Below, piece after piece: positions 56,029 through 64,000 of a stretch of 64,000 bases of DNA. Numbering within the stretch: the stretch's first letter is position 1; each line of letters starts with the position of its first letter. The DNA is taken from the NCBI GenBank assembly GCA_965249925.1, contig OZ252260.1, forward strand, positions 3,782,001 to 3,846,000. Direction: 5' to 3'. The position numbers were made by a program, and so were the translations under genes. The notes under the pieces were generated by a model. That model was not told the origin of the DNA. It ran no database searches and worked only from the letters and a program-made list of their open reading frames with translations. This stretch comes from Hoeflea_A sp965249925. Lineage in GTDB: Bacteria; Pseudomonadota; Alphaproteobacteria; Rhizobiales; Rhizobiaceae.

Positions 56029-56808
56029 ATGGACTTTTGCGCAAATATTTCAATGCTCTATCCAGAGTATCCGATGCCCGAACGGATCCTTCAGGCGGCG
56101 CGCGCGGGTTTCGATTGGGTCGAGATTCAGTTTCCATCGGAGCATGAAGTCGACGATCTGCAGGCGGCCAGCCGGCGCGCCGGGATTCCGATCGCACAGA
56201 TCAACGTGCCGCGTGGCGTTGGTGACGAGGTAGGTCTGGCCGCGCTGCCGGGGCGGGAAGCGGATTTTCGCGATGCCGTCTCGATCTGTCTGTCCCAGGC
56301 CCGGCGATTGGGGGTAGGTCAGGTCAACATTCTGTCCGGCCGTCCGCCTGAAGGTGCCGATCCGGCAAAATGCCTGGATGTCTATCTACACAACATTCGG
56401 CAGGCGGCCGATGTCTTTGCGGAAAACGACATTCGGGTGATGATCGAACCGGTCAACCGGATCGATGTGCCGGGGTTTTTCCTGAGCGGTCTGGACTTTG
56501 CACTCGATGTGCTTGAGCGGGCAGCCCATCGCAACATCGCCATCCTGTTCGATTTCTATCACATAGCCATCACCGAACCGGACCTTGCGGAGGCGGTCGA
56601 CAAGGCTGCACCGCACATAGGTCATGTCCAGTTCGCCGACACGCCGGGACGCCATGAACCGGGCACCGGAACGACCGACTTCGAGACCGCTCTGCGGGCG
56701 CTGAAGGGCACCGGCTACGATGGCCTCGTTTCGGCTGAATACAGACCGCTCGGCGAGACCGCGGCAGGGCTCGGTTGGATGCCCGGGTTCAGGGAGATCG
56801 TCGCATGA
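56029..56808 (+). CDS. Hydroxypyruvate isomerase-like TIM-barrel protein
   Basis: The 259-residue protein of the AP_endonuc_2/Hyi family has the FCANISMLYPEYP opening, EPVNRIDVPGFFLS (metal-binding Glu near residue 142), LFDFYHIAITEPDL, HVQFADTPGRHEPGTG (metal-binding Asp/His) and a final SAEYRPLG. Hyi-type enzymes interconvert hydroxypyruvate and tartronate semialdehyde; relatives act on other ketoses. The ATG at 56029 gives the usual family length. Its stop overlaps the next gene's start (ATGA). It opens a cluster with a hydratase, a TRAP transporter, a dehydratase and a GarR-like reductase. Confidence 0.85.
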   Translation: MDFCANISMLYPEYPMPERILQAARAGFDWVEIQFPSEHEVDDLQAASRRAGIPIAQINVPRGVGDEVGLAALPGREADFRDAVSICLSQARRLGVGQVNILSGRPPEGADPAKCLDVYLHNIRQAADVFAENDIRVMIEPVNRIDVPGFFLSGLDFALDVLERAAHRNIAILFDFYHIAITEPDLAEAVDKAAPHIGHVQFADTPGRHEPGTGTTDFETALRALKGTGYDGLVSAEYRPLGETAAGLGWMPGFREIVA

Positions 56809-57593
56809 GCGAGACGCCGGCATACATTGCGCAAATCGCCGATGAAATTGGCAACGGCAAGCCCTTCAGCGCGCATCCGACGGATCCGCCGCGTGACATG
56901 GCACGTGCCTATGCGGATCAGGATGCACTGCACGCCTACCTCATGTCGAGCGGACGCCGCACCGGTGTCGCCGGCTACAAGATTGCGGTCAACTCGAAAG
57001 CCCAGATGGCACATTTCGGCATCGACGAGCCGGCCAGCGGCCGCGTCTATGCCGACCAGACGTCCGTCTCGCCGGCTCAGCGCCGTGTCGGCGACTACAC
57101 CTGCTTTGCCTTCGAACCGGAGATTGCCGCCATACTTGGTGCGCCGATTGATGGTACAGGCGGTGCCGTCGACCGGAAACAGGTGATAGCGGCCGTCGAG
57201 CGCTTCGTCCCGGCTTTGGAACTGATCGACCTGCGCAACGCCAAACTGCCGGACGTGCACCTGCCCGATGTCATCGCCCAGAACATCACCAACGCCGGCG
57301 CAGTCATTGGCGGTGACGGAGCGGCGGTTTCGGCCGTCGATCCGGACACGATCACCACAAAGGTGTCGGTGAGCGGTCAGTCGGATGTCGACGTAACCGG
57401 CGGCGCACCACAGCCGCCGATCGATGCGGTCATGTGGATCGTCAACCACCTTGGTCGTCGCGGCATTTCACTGGAGGCCGGGCAGTTCATTCTGTGCGGC
57501 ACCCACATTCCCATGCAGCGGGTGGAGACGCCGGCGCGGATTGTGGTGGGGATGTCCGGGCTGGGACGCGTGGAACTGACGCTGACCGGATAG
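56805..57593 (+). CDS. 2-keto-4-pentenoate hydratase/MhpD-family protein
   Basis: The 262-residue protein is an FAH-superfamily MhpD-type enzyme (GYKIAVNSKAQMAHFGIDEP, CFAFEPEIAAILG with the metal-binding Glu pair, then LELIDLRNAKLPD and a C-terminal GQFILCGTHIPMQRV). In aromatic degradation the family hydrates 2-oxopent-4-enoate; within a sugar-acid cluster it may act on a 2-keto-3-deoxy acid instead. It overlaps the isomerase gene by 4 bases. The next 242 bases hold a GTATAC palindrome and the Shine-Dalgarno of the transporter. Confidence 0.82.
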   Translation: MSETPAYIAQIADEIGNGKPFSAHPTDPPRDMARAYADQDALHAYLMSSGRRTGVAGYKIAVNSKAQMAHFGIDEPASGRVYADQTSVSPAQRRVGDYTCFAFEPEIAAILGAPIDGTGGAVDRKQVIAAVERFVPALELIDLRNAKLPDVHLPDVIAQNITNAGAVIGGDGAAVSAVDPDTITTKVSVSGQSDVDVTGGAPQPPIDAVMWIVNHLGRRGISLEAGQFILCGTHIPMQRVETPARIVVGMSGLGRVELTLTG

Positions 57594-57658
57594 GGATGAG
57601 GATATCGTTGCATGGCACCTTTTGTCGGTGCGTCGCGGCAATCGATCGGGAGATTTAT

Positions 57659-57664
57659 GTATAC
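57659..57664. promoter_or_regulatory. GTATAC site upstream of the TRAP transporter genes
   Basis: TTATGTATACCTA resembles the GTATAC-type half-sites bound by FCD-subfamily GntR regulators. A similar cluster precedes the dehydratase gene, and a GntR/FCD gene ends the cluster. Confidence 0.3.
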
Positions 57665-57835
57665 CTAGATGGGAGGTTGGAATAACGTAGCGACGGAACG
57701 GCGTTCGGACTCGGCCCGATGCCCAATTTCCGGGAACACCAGGCGAGTGGTTGGATGCGCCAACAGACCAAGAACCGGCATCCGAACGCTCGCAATTCGC
57801 CGAAACCTGCAGAATCCGTAATAGGAGGCAAACAC

Positions 57836-58861
57836 ATGTACGGATCCATTTTGAAAAAATGCGCAGTGGCGCTTTCTGTGCTCACCCTGACATCGGCGGT
57901 GGCCAGCGCCGAAACCGAGTTGACCTATTCCTCTTGGATTCCCTGGACCCATCCAGTCAATGAAGCGATCTACATCCCGTGGATGGAGGCCATCGAAGCG
58001 GACAGCGACGGCCGCATCACCTTTAAGCGCCTGCCCAAGGCGGTGGCATCGCCACCGGCGCATTTTGACGCCATTCGCACCGGCCAGGCGGATGTCGGCT
58101 TCACCGTGCACGGCTACAGCCGCAAGCAATTTGCCGCCTATCTGTTCGCCGAACTGCCGTTCCTCGGGGACAGCGCCGAAGCGACGTCGGTCGCCCTGCA
58201 GAAGACCCACGAGAAGTTCCTCGCCGACAAGGGGTTCTATCGCGGTGTGCATCTGATCGGCATGAACACCCATGGCCCCGGCGTGGTCCACCACACCAAC
58301 GGCAACATCATGACTCCTGAGGATATGGAGGGTCAGAAGATCCGGACCGGCGGCCCCATCCCTCTGGCCATCGTGGAAGCCTGGGACGGCGTCTCCATTC
58401 GCCAGCCGGCAACGAAGTCCTACGAGATCCTGTCCAGCGGCATCGCCGACGGCATCATGTTTCCGTTCGAGAGCATCCCGAGCTTCAAGCTCACCGATAT
58501 CGTCAAATACTCGACCGTCATGCCTGGCGGCTGGTATTCCAGCAGCCACTACCTGATCATGAACAAGGCCAAGTACGACGCATTGTCGCCGGAGGACAAG
58601 GCGATCGTCGACAAGCATTCCGGCGAGGCCTTCGCCAAATTGGCCGGCGCCGGCTGGGATATGCTCAATGCCAAGGGACTTGAGACGGTGGAGGCCGCGG
58701 GCAACACCATCAAGACCGCGCCGGAGACCACGGTGCAGGCGCTTGAAGGCCTCAATGCCGACTTTCTGAAGGGCTATTACGAAGCTGCCTCCGAGGTCGA
58801 CGTGGACGGCAAGGCCGTCTACGAGTTCTTCAAGGCCGAAGTCGAAAAAGCCACGAACTAG
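57836..58861 (+). CDS. TRAP transporter solute-binding protein, DctP-type
   Basis: The 341-residue periplasmic protein has a signal peptide (MYGSILKKCAVALSVLTLTSAVASA) and the DctP fold. The carboxylate-binding Arg region follows the IRTGGPI motif (about residue 178). It captures an organic acid. TAGGAGG lies 8 bases before the ATG at 57836. It is followed after 8 bases by the small permease. Confidence 0.9.
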   Translation: MYGSILKKCAVALSVLTLTSAVASAETELTYSSWIPWTHPVNEAIYIPWMEAIEADSDGRITFKRLPKAVASPPAHFDAIRTGQADVGFTVHGYSRKQFAAYLFAELPFLGDSAEATSVALQKTHEKFLADKGFYRGVHLIGMNTHGPGVVHHTNGNIMTPEDMEGQKIRTGGPIPLAIVEAWDGVSIRQPATKSYEILSSGIADGIMFPFESIPSFKLTDIVKYSTVMPGGWYSSSHYLIMNKAKYDALSPEDKAIVDKHSGEAFAKLAGAGWDMLNAKGLETVEAAGNTIKTAPETTVQALEGLNADFLKGYYEAASEVDVDGKAVYEFFKAEVEKATN

Positions 58862-58869
58862 GCTTTTCC

Positions 58870-59412
58870 ATGGCGGGTTCCGATAATCCGGATCTGCCGG
58901 CGTCCCCAGAAGGCGCCGGCGGATCAATCGTCTCTGTTGCCGCGCGCGCACTGGCGTTCGTCGCCTGCGTCTTCCTGTTCGCCATGATGGTGCTGACATT
59001 CGTCGACGTTATCGGACGCTATCTGTTCCTGAGCCCGTTACCGGCGGCCTACGAAATGGTCTCACTGATCATGCCGGCGATCATCTTCTTCGCGTTGCCC
59101 TTGACCATCCTGCGCGACGGTCACGTGACCGTCGACCTGTTGGACAATTTCGTCCCCAAATGGCTCGCCCGCTATCAGGCGATTCTGGCCAACGTCTTTG
59201 GTGCCTGCGCGTTTGCACTGGTCAGTTGGCGCCTCTTCATCCGATCACGGGATCAATACGAATACCAGGAGGTGACCGACGAACTGGTGCTCGAACTCTG
59301 GCCTTTCAGCACAGCCATGGCCGTGTTGTGCGCGGTCGCCGTCCTGGCGTTCGTCGCCAATGTCGTGCGGCTGGTCAGGCAGCGCACGCCGGGAAACGGC
59401 AGCCATGACTGA
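58870..59412 (+). CDS. TRAP transporter small membrane subunit, DctQ-type
   Basis: The 180-residue protein has four hydrophobic segments (first about residues 24-48), the DctQ pattern with FVDVIGRYLF and ALPLTILRDGHVTVDLL. It pairs with the large subunit to import the acid with Na+. The stop overlaps the DctM start. Confidence 0.87.
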   Translation: MAGSDNPDLPASPEGAGGSIVSVAARALAFVACVFLFAMMVLTFVDVIGRYLFLSPLPAAYEMVSLIMPAIIFFALPLTILRDGHVTVDLLDNFVPKWLARYQAILANVFGACAFALVSWRLFIRSRDQYEYQEVTDELVLELWPFSTAMAVLCAVAVLAFVANVVRLVRQRTPGNGSHD

Positions 59413-60697
59413 AGCACTGGTCGGCCTGGCAGCGCTGCTTTTCCTGGCGTTCCTGCGCATTCCGATCGCGTTCGTTATGATCGCGGTGGGCTTTCTCGGC
59501 ATGGCCTATGTCCTCAACCCGACGGCCGCGCTCTACAATGTCGGTCAGACGGCCTATGACGCAGCGATCAACTACGAGCTTTCGGTCGTCCCGCTGTTTA
59601 TTCTGATGGGCAACTTCGTCGCGCGTTCCCGCATGGCCGAAGAACTCTACGCCGTTTCCAACGCGTTTCTCGGACACCGCAAGGGCGGCCTTGCCATGGC
59701 GACTGTCGTCGCCTGCGGCGGTTTCAGCGCCATCTGCGGCTCGTCACTGGCGACGGCGGCGACGATTTCCAAGGTCGCCATGCCGTCGATGCGCCAGTTC
59801 GGCTATCGCGATTCCCTGGCGACCGGATCTATCGCCGCCGGCGGCACACTCGGCATTCTGATCCCGCCGAGCGTGCTGCTTGTGATCTACGGCATCCTCA
59901 CCCAATCGAGCATCGGCAAACTGTTCGCCGCGGGCGTCATCCCCGGCATTCTCGGCGTGCTCTTTTATCTCGGCGCCGTTCGCTACACCACCTGGCGCGA
60001 CCCCTCGGCAGGACCGGCCGGAGAGCGTCACGACTGGCGCCAGAGAATGCAGGCGCTGTCGTCCGTGTGGGGCGTGATCCTGCTCTTCGCGGTGGTGATG
60101 GGCGGCATCTACGGCGGCGTTTTCAGTCCGACCGAGGCTGCCGGCATCGGCGCCGTCGGCGCCTTCATTCTGGCCTTGCTGCGCCGGGCATTGACGGTGC
60201 GGATCGTGCTTGAGGTCCTGCAGGAGAGTGTGCTCACCACCGCCATGCTGTTCACCATCCTGATCGGCGCGTTGCTGTTTGCCAACTTCGTCAATCTCAC
60301 GGACTTCCCGCAGGCACTGCTGGCGATCGCCGAGCAGTTCTCGCATACGCCCTGGCTGGTGATCATGGCGATCCTGGTGATTTACGTCCTGCTCGGCTGC
60401 GTATTCGAGAGCCTGTCCATGGTGCTGCTCACCGTTCCGATCTTTTTTCCGCTGGTCATGCAGCTTGGATACGATCCCATCTGGTTCGGCGTGTTTGTCG
60501 TGGTGGTCACCGAAATCAGCCTGATCACGCCGCCCGTCGGATTGAACGTCTTCGTTCTGCGCGGGGTCTTGCCGGACGTGCCGACCTCGACGATTTTCCG
60601 GGGCGTCACGCCATTCTGGGTATCGGATATCTGCCGCCTGGCGGTGATCGTCCTCATCCCCTGGGTGTCGTTGTGGCTGCCGTCGTATGTTCCATGA
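59405..60697 (+). CDS. TRAP transporter large membrane subunit, DctM-type
   Basis: The 430-residue protein has 12 or so hydrophobic segments and the DctM motifs GGFSAICGSSLATAATI and AGGTLGILIPPS. It forms the transport channel with DctQ. The ATG at 59405 overlaps the end of dctQ; the in-frame upstream residues are rejected. Confidence 0.92.
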   Translation: MTEALVGLAALLFLAFLRIPIAFVMIAVGFLGMAYVLNPTAALYNVGQTAYDAAINYELSVVPLFILMGNFVARSRMAEELYAVSNAFLGHRKGGLAMATVVACGGFSAICGSSLATAATISKVAMPSMRQFGYRDSLATGSIAAGGTLGILIPPSVLLVIYGILTQSSIGKLFAAGVIPGILGVLFYLGAVRYTTWRDPSAGPAGERHDWRQRMQALSSVWGVILLFAVVMGGIYGGVFSPTEAAGIGAVGAFILALLRRALTVRIVLEVLQESVLTTAMLFTILIGALLFANFVNLTDFPQALLAIAEQFSHTPWLVIMAILVIYVLLGCVFESLSMVLLTVPIFFPLVMQLGYDPIWFGVFVVVVTEISLITPPVGLNVFVLRGVLPDVPTSTIFRGVTPFWVSDICRLAVIVLIPWVSLWLPSYVP

Positions 60698-60721
60698 TGG
60701 CCGAGGTGATTGACCGTTTGA

Positions 60722-60747
60722 GTATGCCAAACCATACTCTTGGTATG
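60722..60747. promoter_or_regulatory. Three GTATG/CATAC half-sites, candidate FCD-regulator operator
   Basis: GTATG (60722-60726), CATAC (60733-60737) and GTATG (60743-60747) form two overlapping dyads (spacers of 6 and 5 bases) just before the Shine-Dalgarno of the dehydratase gene. GntR/FCD regulators often bind NNGTATACNN-like sites. The regulator gene lies three genes downstream. Confidence 0.45.
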
Positions 60748-60764
60748 CCACTTGGGAGGGTAAG

Positions 60765-62495
60765 ATGACGAAAGCCGGGCGAAACTGGCCACCGCTTCGA
60801 TCGAGAATAACCACGGACGGTCTCGACCGGGTGCCGCACCGCGCCTTTATGCGCGGCTCCGGGCTGAGCGACGAGGATATCGCCCGGCCGATGATCGGCG
60901 TCGTTTCCACCCATGGGGAGACGTCTCCGTGCAACGCCAATCTGGGCGATCAGGCGGCCCATGCCCATGCCGGCGTAGAGGAGGCCGGCGGTACGCCACG
61001 GGCCTTCACCACCATCTCGGTATCGGACGGCATCGCCATGAACCATCAGGGCATGAAATGCTCGCTGATGTCCCGCGAGATCATCGCCGATTCCATCGAG
61101 CTGGTGATGCGCGGCCACGCCTATGACGGGCTGGTGGGCTTCGGCGGCTGCGACAAGAACATGCCGGCCATCCTGATGGCCATGGTGCGCTGTAATGCGC
61201 CCTCCGTGTTCGTTTTCGGCGGCAGCACCCTGCTCGGGCAGTGGCGCGGCAAGCGGGCGACTGTGCTCGATGCCTATGAGGGCGCCGGCGCCGTCATGAC
61301 CGGCGACATGACCCGGGAAGACCTCGACGACCTGGAACAGGTTGTGATGCCGACCATCGGCGCCTGCCCGGGCCAGTTCACCGCCAACACCATGGGCATG
61401 GTTGCCGAAGTTATGGGGTTCTCGCCGCTGGGCAGCTCCCTGATACCGGCTGTCTATGCCGAACGTGACGCGGTGGCGCGCCGGGCGGGTCACACGGTGA
61501 TGGATATTCTGGAACATGGCGGGCCGCTGCCGCGCGATCTGGTATCGGTCAACAGCCTGGAGAACGCCTGCGCGATCGTCGCGGCAACCGGCGGTTCCAC
61601 CAACGCCGGCATGCACATTTCGGCGATCGCCCACGAAGCCGGCATCCGCTTCACCATGGACGACGTTGCCAAGGTGTTCGAGCGAACCCCGTTGATTGGC
61701 AACCTGCGGCCCGGCGGCCAGTACTATGCCATCGACGTCCACCGGCTTGGCGGTGTTCCGATGATCGTCAAGGAACTCGTTGCCGGAGGCCATTTGCACG
61801 GCGATACGCCGACCATCTCCGGTTCAACCCTCGCAGAAGCGGTCGCCGGTGCGCCGCCGCCTGATGGCGACGTCATTCGCCCGTTGTCCAATGTGATCGA
61901 CACCTCCGGTGGGGTCATCGTCTTGAAGGGCAACCTCGCTCCTGAGGGTGCGTTCATCAAGGTCTCGGGCCTGAAAAAACGGGTTCATGAAGGTCCGGCG
62001 CGGGTGTTCGAGAGCGAGGAGGAATGCATGGCCGCCGTCCGCAAACTTGCCTATGAGGCCGGCGACGTCATCATTGTCAGGAACGAGGGTCCCAGGGGTG
62101 GGCCGGGCATGCGCGAAATGCTCGGGCCGACCGCCGTCATCTACGGCCAGGGCATGGGGGAAAAAGTGGCGCTGGTCACCGATGGCCGTTTTTCCGGGGC
62201 GACCCGCGGCATGTGCATCGGCTATCTGTCGCCTGAAGCCGCCGCCGGAGGGCCGTTGGGACTGGTGCGCGACGGTGACAGGATCCGCATCGACACCGAA
62301 CAGGCGCGGCGCATCGACCTGCTGGTCGACGACGCGGAACTGGAAGCGCGCCGTGCTGCGGCGGCCGAAAAACCACCGCGAAAACTGGCGGGTGTGCACG
62401 AGAAATATGCCGCCCAGGTGGGCAGCGCCTATGGCGGCGCGGTCACCCACTCCGGCAACGTTGTTTGGGAACGGGACGAGCTACCGGATGAATAA
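60765..62495 (+). CDS. IlvD/Edd-family dehydratase, sugar-acid or dihydroxyacid type
   Basis: The 576-residue protein has the family cluster Cys residues Cys56 (SPCNANL), Cys129 (GGCDKNMP) and Cys201 (GACPGQFTANTM), plus the metal-binding Asp88 (SVSDGI) and the C-terminal LVTDGRFSGATRGMCIGY. Housekeeping IlvD makes branched-chain 2-oxo acids, but this copy sits in a TRAP/GarR-like cluster, so a sugar-acid dehydratase role (as for xylonate or arabinonate dehydratases) is more likely. GGGAGGG lies 5 bases before the ATG. Its end overlaps the next gene. Confidence 0.88.
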   Translation: MTKAGRNWPPLRSRITTDGLDRVPHRAFMRGSGLSDEDIARPMIGVVSTHGETSPCNANLGDQAAHAHAGVEEAGGTPRAFTTISVSDGIAMNHQGMKCSLMSREIIADSIELVMRGHAYDGLVGFGGCDKNMPAILMAMVRCNAPSVFVFGGSTLLGQWRGKRATVLDAYEGAGAVMTGDMTREDLDDLEQVVMPTIGACPGQFTANTMGMVAEVMGFSPLGSSLIPAVYAERDAVARRAGHTVMDILEHGGPLPRDLVSVNSLENACAIVAATGGSTNAGMHISAIAHEAGIRFTMDDVAKVFERTPLIGNLRPGGQYYAIDVHRLGGVPMIVKELVAGGHLHGDTPTISGSTLAEAVAGAPPPDGDVIRPLSNVIDTSGGVIVLKGNLAPEGAFIKVSGLKKRVHEGPARVFESEEECMAAVRKLAYEAGDVIIVRNEGPRGGPGMREMLGPTAVIYGQGMGEKVALVTDGRFSGATRGMCIGYLSPEAAAGGPLGLVRDGDRIRIDTEQARRIDLLVDDAELEARRAAAAEKPPRKLAGVHEKYAAQVGSAYGGAVTHSGNVVWERDELPDE

Positions 62496-63369
62496 ACCAC
62501 GTATCGCCTATCTTGGAACTGGTCTGATGGGTCTGCCCATGGCCATGAACCTGATTGCCGCCGGTTATCCCGTGACCGTGTGGAACCGTTCGCCGGAGAA
62601 ATGCGCACCTGCGGTCGAGGCCGGCGCCACGCACGCCGCGACGCCGGCCGAAGCCGTTGACGGTTGCGACGTCGTTCTGATGTGTCTGACCAACGAAAAG
62701 GTCGTCAAAACCGTCGTGTTCGGTGATGCGGGAATCGCGGCATCGGCCAATCCGCCGCGGATTCTTGTCGACTGCTCGACGGCCCATCCGACCGCCACCA
62801 GGCAGTTGGCCGACAGGCTGGTGGCCGAGACCGGCTGCGCCTGGATGGATGCGCCGGTTTCCGGCGGCACGCCGGCGGCCAAGGCCGGCGCTCTCACCTT
62901 TATGGTGGGCGGCGACGAAGCGCACTTTGACAGCGTGCGTCCGATCCTCGAAACACTCGGCAAAAACATCACGCTCATGGGGCCGGTCGGCGCCGGCCAA
63001 ACCACCAAATTGGTCAACCAGGTGATTTCCGGCTGCACGATGACCATCGTCGCAGAGGCCGTGAACCTCGCGGAAAAAGCCGGTGTCGACGCCAACCGGC
63101 TGGCGGCAGCTCTGGCCGGTGGTTTTGCCGACTCGAAACCGTTCCAGTTGCTGGCGCCCCGAATGGCCGCCCGCAACTTTGCCGATCCACTGGGTACGGT
63201 GGCCATGCTGTTGAAGGACATCGATATGGTCGTTGAATTCGGGGCCGCCAATGACGCCAGCCTGCCGATGACACAGACCACCTGTGATATCTTGAACGCC
63301 ACGGCGGATGCCGGCCATGCGGAAGAGGACATTTCGACGTTGATCCTGACCTATTCCAAGGACGGTTGA
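62488..63369 (+). CDS. 2-hydroxy-3-oxopropionate reductase-like (GarR/3-HIBADH family) dehydrogenase
   Basis: The 293-residue protein has an N-terminal NAD(P) motif (YLGTGLMGLPMAMNLI, residues 8-23), the substrate motif DAPVSGGT (Ser125 near residue 121-128) and the catalytic Lys174 in GAGQTTKLVNQ. The family reduces tartronate semialdehyde to glycerate or oxidises 3-hydroxyisobutyrate. With the Hyi-like isomerase nearby, a tartronate-semialdehyde role fits. Its ATG overlaps the dehydratase stop (ATGAATAA). Confidence 0.87.
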   Translation: MNKPRIAYLGTGLMGLPMAMNLIAAGYPVTVWNRSPEKCAPAVEAGATHAATPAEAVDGCDVVLMCLTNEKVVKTVVFGDAGIAASANPPRILVDCSTAHPTATRQLADRLVAETGCAWMDAPVSGGTPAAKAGALTFMVGGDEAHFDSVRPILETLGKNITLMGPVGAGQTTKLVNQVISGCTMTIVAEAVNLAEKAGVDANRLAAALAGGFADSKPFQLLAPRMAARNFADPLGTVAMLLKDIDMVVEFGAANDASLPMTQTTCDILNATADAGHAEEDISTLILTYSKDG

Positions 63370-63374
63370 GCGGC

Positions 63375-64000
63375 ATGAAGAGGCAGGATTCCTCCGAAAC
63401 CGAAAACCTCGCATCGAAAGCGCGACGGGCCATCGAGGACGACATCCTGAGCGGTCGCCTGCTGCCTGGTGCCGTGCTCGACGAACGAGCCTGGGCGCAA
63501 CGGCTCGGCATCTCCAGAACGCCTGTCCGGGAGGCGATCCGCGATCTGACGGCCCAGGGTCTTGTGCGCAGCCCGCCGCGCCAGCAGGCCTATATCTGCA
63601 AGGTCGACGGCTCCGAACTGATCGAGTTGTTCGAGGCGCTCATCGGTCTTGAAACGCTGGTTGCCGAACTGGCCGCGCGGCGCATTTCCGACGAGGAGTT
63701 GACTCGGCTGCAGGCGGTGCACAACCAGTCCGAGTCCGCCATGCGGGCGGGAGATGTGGAGACGTTCCAGCAGCACAACATCACCTTTCACACAATCATC
63801 GCCGACGCGTCGCGCAACCAGACGTTATTGCGTTTCCTGCGTTCGGTGCGCACCCGCGTGACGCCGTATCGGGTCTGGCTGTTCGAGAAGCTGGATCGCA
63901 TGGCCCGGTCCTATGAGGATCACACTAAAATCATCGATGCCCTGCGCCGGCACGACTCCATCCTGGTGCGGCAGTTGATGCGGGAACACGAAAAAATCGA
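63375..64000 (+). CDS. GntR-family regulator, FCD type (cut by the window end)
   Basis: The first 208 residues are present. An N-terminal winged helix (LDERAWAQRLGISRTPVREAIRDL, about residues 36-59) is followed by an FCD ligand-binding domain with helices and a metal-binding His segment (HNITFHTIIADAS). The frame is open to the last base, so the C-terminus is missing. It starts 5 bases after the reductase stop and is the natural regulator of this acid-catabolic cluster. Confidence 0.88.
   Translation, partial: MKRQDSSETENLASKARRAIEDDILSGRLLPGAVLDERAWAQRLGISRTPVREAIRDLTAQGLVRSPPRQQAYICKVDGSELIELFEALIGLETLVAELAARRISDEELTRLQAVHNQSESAMRAGDVETFQQHNITFHTIIADASRNQTLLRFLRSVRTRVTPYRVWLFEKLDRMARSYEDHTKIIDALRRHDSILVRQLMREHEKI

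Noticed and set aside
61987..62487. Upstream extension of the GarR-like reductase frame into the dehydratase gene.
   Set aside because: The residues are Arg/Ala-rich shadow sequence; the reductase clearly begins at 62488 with its NAD-binding motif.

Overview
This 64 kb window is chromosomal DNA of a GC-rich alphaproteobacterium, most likely of the Hyphomicrobiales (Rhizobiales). The signs are a tRNA-His that lacks the usual encoded G-1 and carries A73, a sorbitol/mannitol ABC operon of smo type, a PdhS-type cell-cycle histidine kinase with a CtrA-like box, a phasin gene, a sulfite dehydrogenase pair beside an ECF sigma/anti-sigma pair as in Sinorhizobium, and a zwf-pgl-edd operon. No rRNA, CRISPR array, prophage or intact insertion sequence was seen. 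Function calls come from reading translated proteins and motifs; no database search was run.

Layout. 1-2100: small reverse-strand genes (glycine-zipper lipoprotein, XRE regulator, two unknowns). 2112-10286: polyol operon with a HAD phosphatase, a SorC-family regulator, binding protein, two permeases, ATPase, sorbitol dehydrogenase and mannitol dehydrogenase. 10476-15044 (reverse): fabI-like reductase, a PhaC-like DUF3141 protein and a MaoC/phosphate acyltransferase fusion. 15165-15342: remnant of a GntR/HutC regulator broken by a 13-bp tandem duplication. 15455-19512: membrane guanylate/adenylate cyclase homologue, a diverged inverted-repeat pair, an outer-membrane protein and an SMP-30 hydrolase. 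19563-27251: exopolysaccharide genes (three glycosyltransferase types, a DUF6492-like protein, a flippase, a Wzz/GumC-type protein). 27361-32092: folD, an orphan acyl carrier protein, sorAB, anti-sigma and ECF sigma. 32201-36342 (reverse): zwf-pgl-edd, with a nine-codon leader ORF that overlaps the zwf start. 36444-41304: a glutamine-synthetase family gene, aceA with a small partner gene, and a divergent ScfR/RamB-type regulator flanked by repeated TTTGTAA-like sites. 41483-46371: a small heat-shock protein with a histone-H1-like tail behind a ROSE-like RNA thermometer, an acyl-CoA synthetase, a six-helix membrane protein behind a 15-bp hairpin, and three immunity-like small proteins. 46540-55605: kptA, an AsmA protein, acetoacetyl-CoA synthetase, PdhS-type kinase and phasin. 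55739-64000: tRNA-His and a sugar-acid-type catabolic cluster (isomerase, hydratase, TRAP transporter, IlvD/Edd dehydratase, GarR-like reductase, FCD regulator cut by the window end).

Together the genes describe a heterotroph that takes up polyols and sugar acids, uses the Entner-Doudoroff route and glyoxylate shunt, stores and reuses polyhydroxyalkanoate/acetoacetate, detoxifies sulfite and makes an exopolysaccharide. The most notable points are the ROSE-like leader ahead of a histone-tailed Hsp20, the uORF that couples to zwf, the perfect 13-bp hairpin between sorA and sorB, the CtrA-like boxes around pdhS, and the uncharacterised acid-catabolic cluster at the right end.
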